Shown here: one piece after another, positions 4,723-5,925 of the stretch
How the letters are laid out: every line of letters begins with the position of its first letter
How positions within the stretch are numbered: the first letter of the stretch is position 1
NCBI GenBank assembly: GCA_025964215.1
Contig: JAOPZG010000005.1
Span: 1 to 5,925, forward strand
Direction of reading: 5' to 3'
DNA: 5,925 nucleotides
From: Conexibacter sp.
Lineage (GTDB): Bacteria > Actinomycetota > Thermoleophilia > Solirubrobacterales > Solirubrobacteraceae
Notes under the pieces: generated by a model
What the model was told of the DNA's origin: nothing
Seen by the model: only the letters and a program-made list of their open reading frames with translations
Database searches by the model: none
Made by a program: the position numbers and the translations under genes

Positions 4723-5346
4723 ATGAAGAAGTGCGCACGCTTCGTGGTGCTGGCGGTGTCGTTGTTCGGAGCGCTGTCTGCGACGGCGGGGGCGGTGACG
4801 TGGAAGAACTCCGGCGATACGGCGTTCACGGCCACCGGCGGCGCGGTGACGCTGACCTCTACTGGCGCCAACGTGTCCTGCTCGTCGGGCACGATCACGG
4901 GCACGGTGGCGAGCGGGCCGTTCGTCGGTGCGACGTGGTCGGTGGCAACTGGCACTGGGCATTCCACCAGCTGCAGCCTGGCTGGAGTTGCGACGACTGT
5001 GCATTGCTCCGCCACGCTCACTGCGACCTCGTGGGCCGCGGGAACGCCGGCCGTGACGACGGGCACCTCGGACGTCACTTGCGATGTCAGGCAGTTCGGC
5101 GCGAAGATCTGCCACATCGGCGGCACGGGCGGCGGCACGTATACGAACCCGGTCTTGCCGTCGACCTTCGGCAAGCTCGCTACCGGTACTGGCACTGGGA
5201 ACCTGAAGGTGAGCAATGGGACGTCGGGCACGTGCCCGCTGGGCAACGGCGACAGGGCGTTCGTGTCGCCTGGCGGGTCCGCGGTCAACGGCGCCACCGG
5301 CGGTCCCACGCCCCACCTCGGCCCGATCATCACGCGCACTCCCTGA
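4723..5346 (+). CDS. Secreted six-cysteine Thr/Ser/Gly-rich protein, paralogue 3
   Basis: A 207-aa member of the same family. The signal peptide is MKKCARFVVLAVSLFGALSATAGA with predicted cleavage at A24/V25, and the mature protein begins VTWKNSGDTAFTAT. Mature cysteines are at 53, 84, 95, 120, 130 and 171. An extra Cys4 lies in the signal-peptide n-region and is not in a lipobox context. It ends ATGGPTPHLGPIITRTP. Its second half is visibly closest to paralogue 1, sharing PAVTTGT, QFG, TNP, PSTFGK and LKVSNGTSGTCP. The open frame extends upstream to 4612, but I chose the ATG at 4723. AGGAG lies six bases before it, the Shine-Dalgarno context matches paralogue 1, and a signal peptide follows directly. 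It has its own leader-repeat copy and so probably its own promoter. dnaK begins 96 bp downstream. Function is unknown. Confidence 0.83.
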   Translation: MKKCARFVVLAVSLFGALSATAGAVTWKNSGDTAFTATGGAVTLTSTGANVSCSSGTITGTVASGPFVGATWSVATGTGHSTSCSLAGVATTVHCSATLTATSWAAGTPAVTTGTSDVTCDVRQFGAKICHIGGTGGGTYTNPVLPSTFGKLATGTGTGNLKVSNGTSGTCPLGNGDRAFVSPGGSAVNGATGGPTPHLGPIITRTP

Positions 5347-5379
5347 CCTCGCCCCCGGGCGTGGCTCCCACTCCAGATC

Positions 5380-5385
5380 TACTAT
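5380..5385 (+). promoter_or_regulatory. Candidate -10 element of the dnaK promoter
   Basis: TACTAT matches the TANNNT -10 consensus and stands out in a local AT-rich patch (5376-5405). It is 57 bases before the dnaK start. No good -35 is visible at the expected spacing. I see neither a CIRCE dyad (TTAGCACTC/GAGTGCTAA) nor a HAIR dyad (CTTGAGT/ACTCAAG) in 5347-5442, so the regulation is not evident from this window. Confidence 0.3.
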
Positions 5386-5442
5386 GCTGTCGCTAAGATT
5401 TTCGATCGCGATTCCGCGCAGGCAGAAAAGGAGCCACGCCCC

Positions 5443-5925
5443 ATGGGCAAGACCATCGGCATCGACCTCGGCACGACGAACTCGTGCATGGCCGTCCTCG
5501 AGGGCGGTGAGCCCACCGTCATCGAGAACGCCGAGGGTGGGCGGACCACCCCGTCGGTCGTCGCCTTCGCGCAGAGCGGCGAGCGCCTCGTCGGCACCGT
5601 CGCCAAGCGGCAGGCCGTCACCAACCCGCAGAACACCGTCTTCTCCGTCAAGCGCTTCATGGGCCGCAAGGAGGCCGAGGTGCGCGAGGAGGAGTCGATC
5701 GTCCCGTACAAGGTCGTCTCCGGCCCCAACGGCGACGCGCGGATCGCGGCGGGCGATCGTGAGTCCAGCCCGCCCGAGATCAGCGCCATGATCCTCGGCA
5801 AGCTCAAGGCCGACGCCGAGGCCTACCTCGGCGAGTCCGTCGACGGCGCCGTCATCACGGTCCCCGCGTACTTCAACGACGACCAGCGCCAGGCGACCAA
5901 GGACGCCGGCAAGATCGCCGGCCTC
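5443..5925 (+). CDS. dnaK: Molecular chaperone DnaK (Hsp70), N-terminal part; runs off right edge
   Basis: The first 161 codons of DnaK, the ATP-driven cytosolic chaperone that works with DnaJ and GrpE in folding and stress recovery. The nucleotide-binding domain is unmistakable: phosphate-1 loop [18 protein letters not shown] (5-22), [11 protein letters not shown] (32-42), [12 protein letters not shown] (64-75) with the catalytic lysine at 70, and [21 protein letters not shown] (136-156). ATG at 5443 is preceded by AAGGAG (5428-5433) with a nine-base spacer. The rest of the ATPase domain and the substrate-binding domain lie outside the window. In many actinobacteria dnaK is followed by grpE, dnaJ and hspR, but the order here cannot be seen. 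Codon use is strongly G/C-ending, as expected of a highly expressed core gene, and less relaxed than in the adjacent secreted-protein genes. Confidence 0.98.
   Translation, partial: MGKTIGIDLGTTNSCMAVLEGGEPTVIENAEGGRTTPSVVAFAQSGERLVGTVAKRQAVTNPQNTVFSVKRFMGRKEAEVREEESIVPYKVVSGPNGDARIAAGDRESSPPEISAMILGKLKADAEAYLGESVDGAVITVPAYFNDDQRQATKDAGKIAGL

Noticed and set aside
3999..5339. 446-codon minus-strand open frame opposite paralogues 2 and 3
   Set aside because: It is Pro/Val/Arg-biased with no start context. Synonymous-only differences between the paralogues' conserved ends support the plus-strand frame.
3191..5346. CRISPR or minisatellite interpretation of the repeated sequence
   Set aside because: The repetition is at gene length with coding constraint and signal peptides. 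There are no short regularly spaced identical repeats.

Overview
The window is very GC-rich, with strong G/C third-position bias, Sec-type secreted proteins and an actinobacterial-style DnaK. This suggests a high-GC actinobacterium. Thermoleophilia/Solirubrobacterales is my best guess, because of the Thr/Ser/Gly-rich secreted proteins and the general protein style, but no sequence here proves the taxon.

Left part (1-3043), all on the minus strand. In transcription order it holds an EntS-like major facilitator exporter (1805-3043, TTG start with a good Shine-Dalgarno), a 313-bp palindrome-rich intergenic stretch, a 79-aa XRE-type helix-turn-helix regulator (1252-1491) with a palindrome just upstream, and the N-terminal 385 residues of a PAS-PAS-GGDEF cyclic-di-GMP signalling protein that runs off the left edge before its GGDEF signature.

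Centre (3044-5346), on the plus strand. Three tandem paralogous genes encode small secreted proteins of 209, 209 and 207 aa. Each has a signal peptide ending in AGA or AxA, the mature N-terminus VTWxNSGDTAFTAT, six cysteines with near-constant spacing, and an almost invariant C-terminal ATGGPTPHLGPxITRT. I recognise no characterised family. The first two lie 37 bp apart and look like one transcript. The third has its own 235-bp leader, which contains a diverged copy of the sequence upstream of the first gene, so the promoter/leader was duplicated along with the coding sequence. This cluster is the most interesting part of the window.

Right edge (5443-5925). The first 161 codons of dnaK (Hsp70) follow, with a strong ribosome binding site and a plausible -10 element. 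No CIRCE or HAIR heat-shock operator is visible upstream.

The exporter and the secreted-protein cluster diverge from a shared intergenic region (3044-3190). Nothing else in the sequence ties the exporter, regulator, diguanylate-cyclase-like protein and secreted proteins into one pathway.
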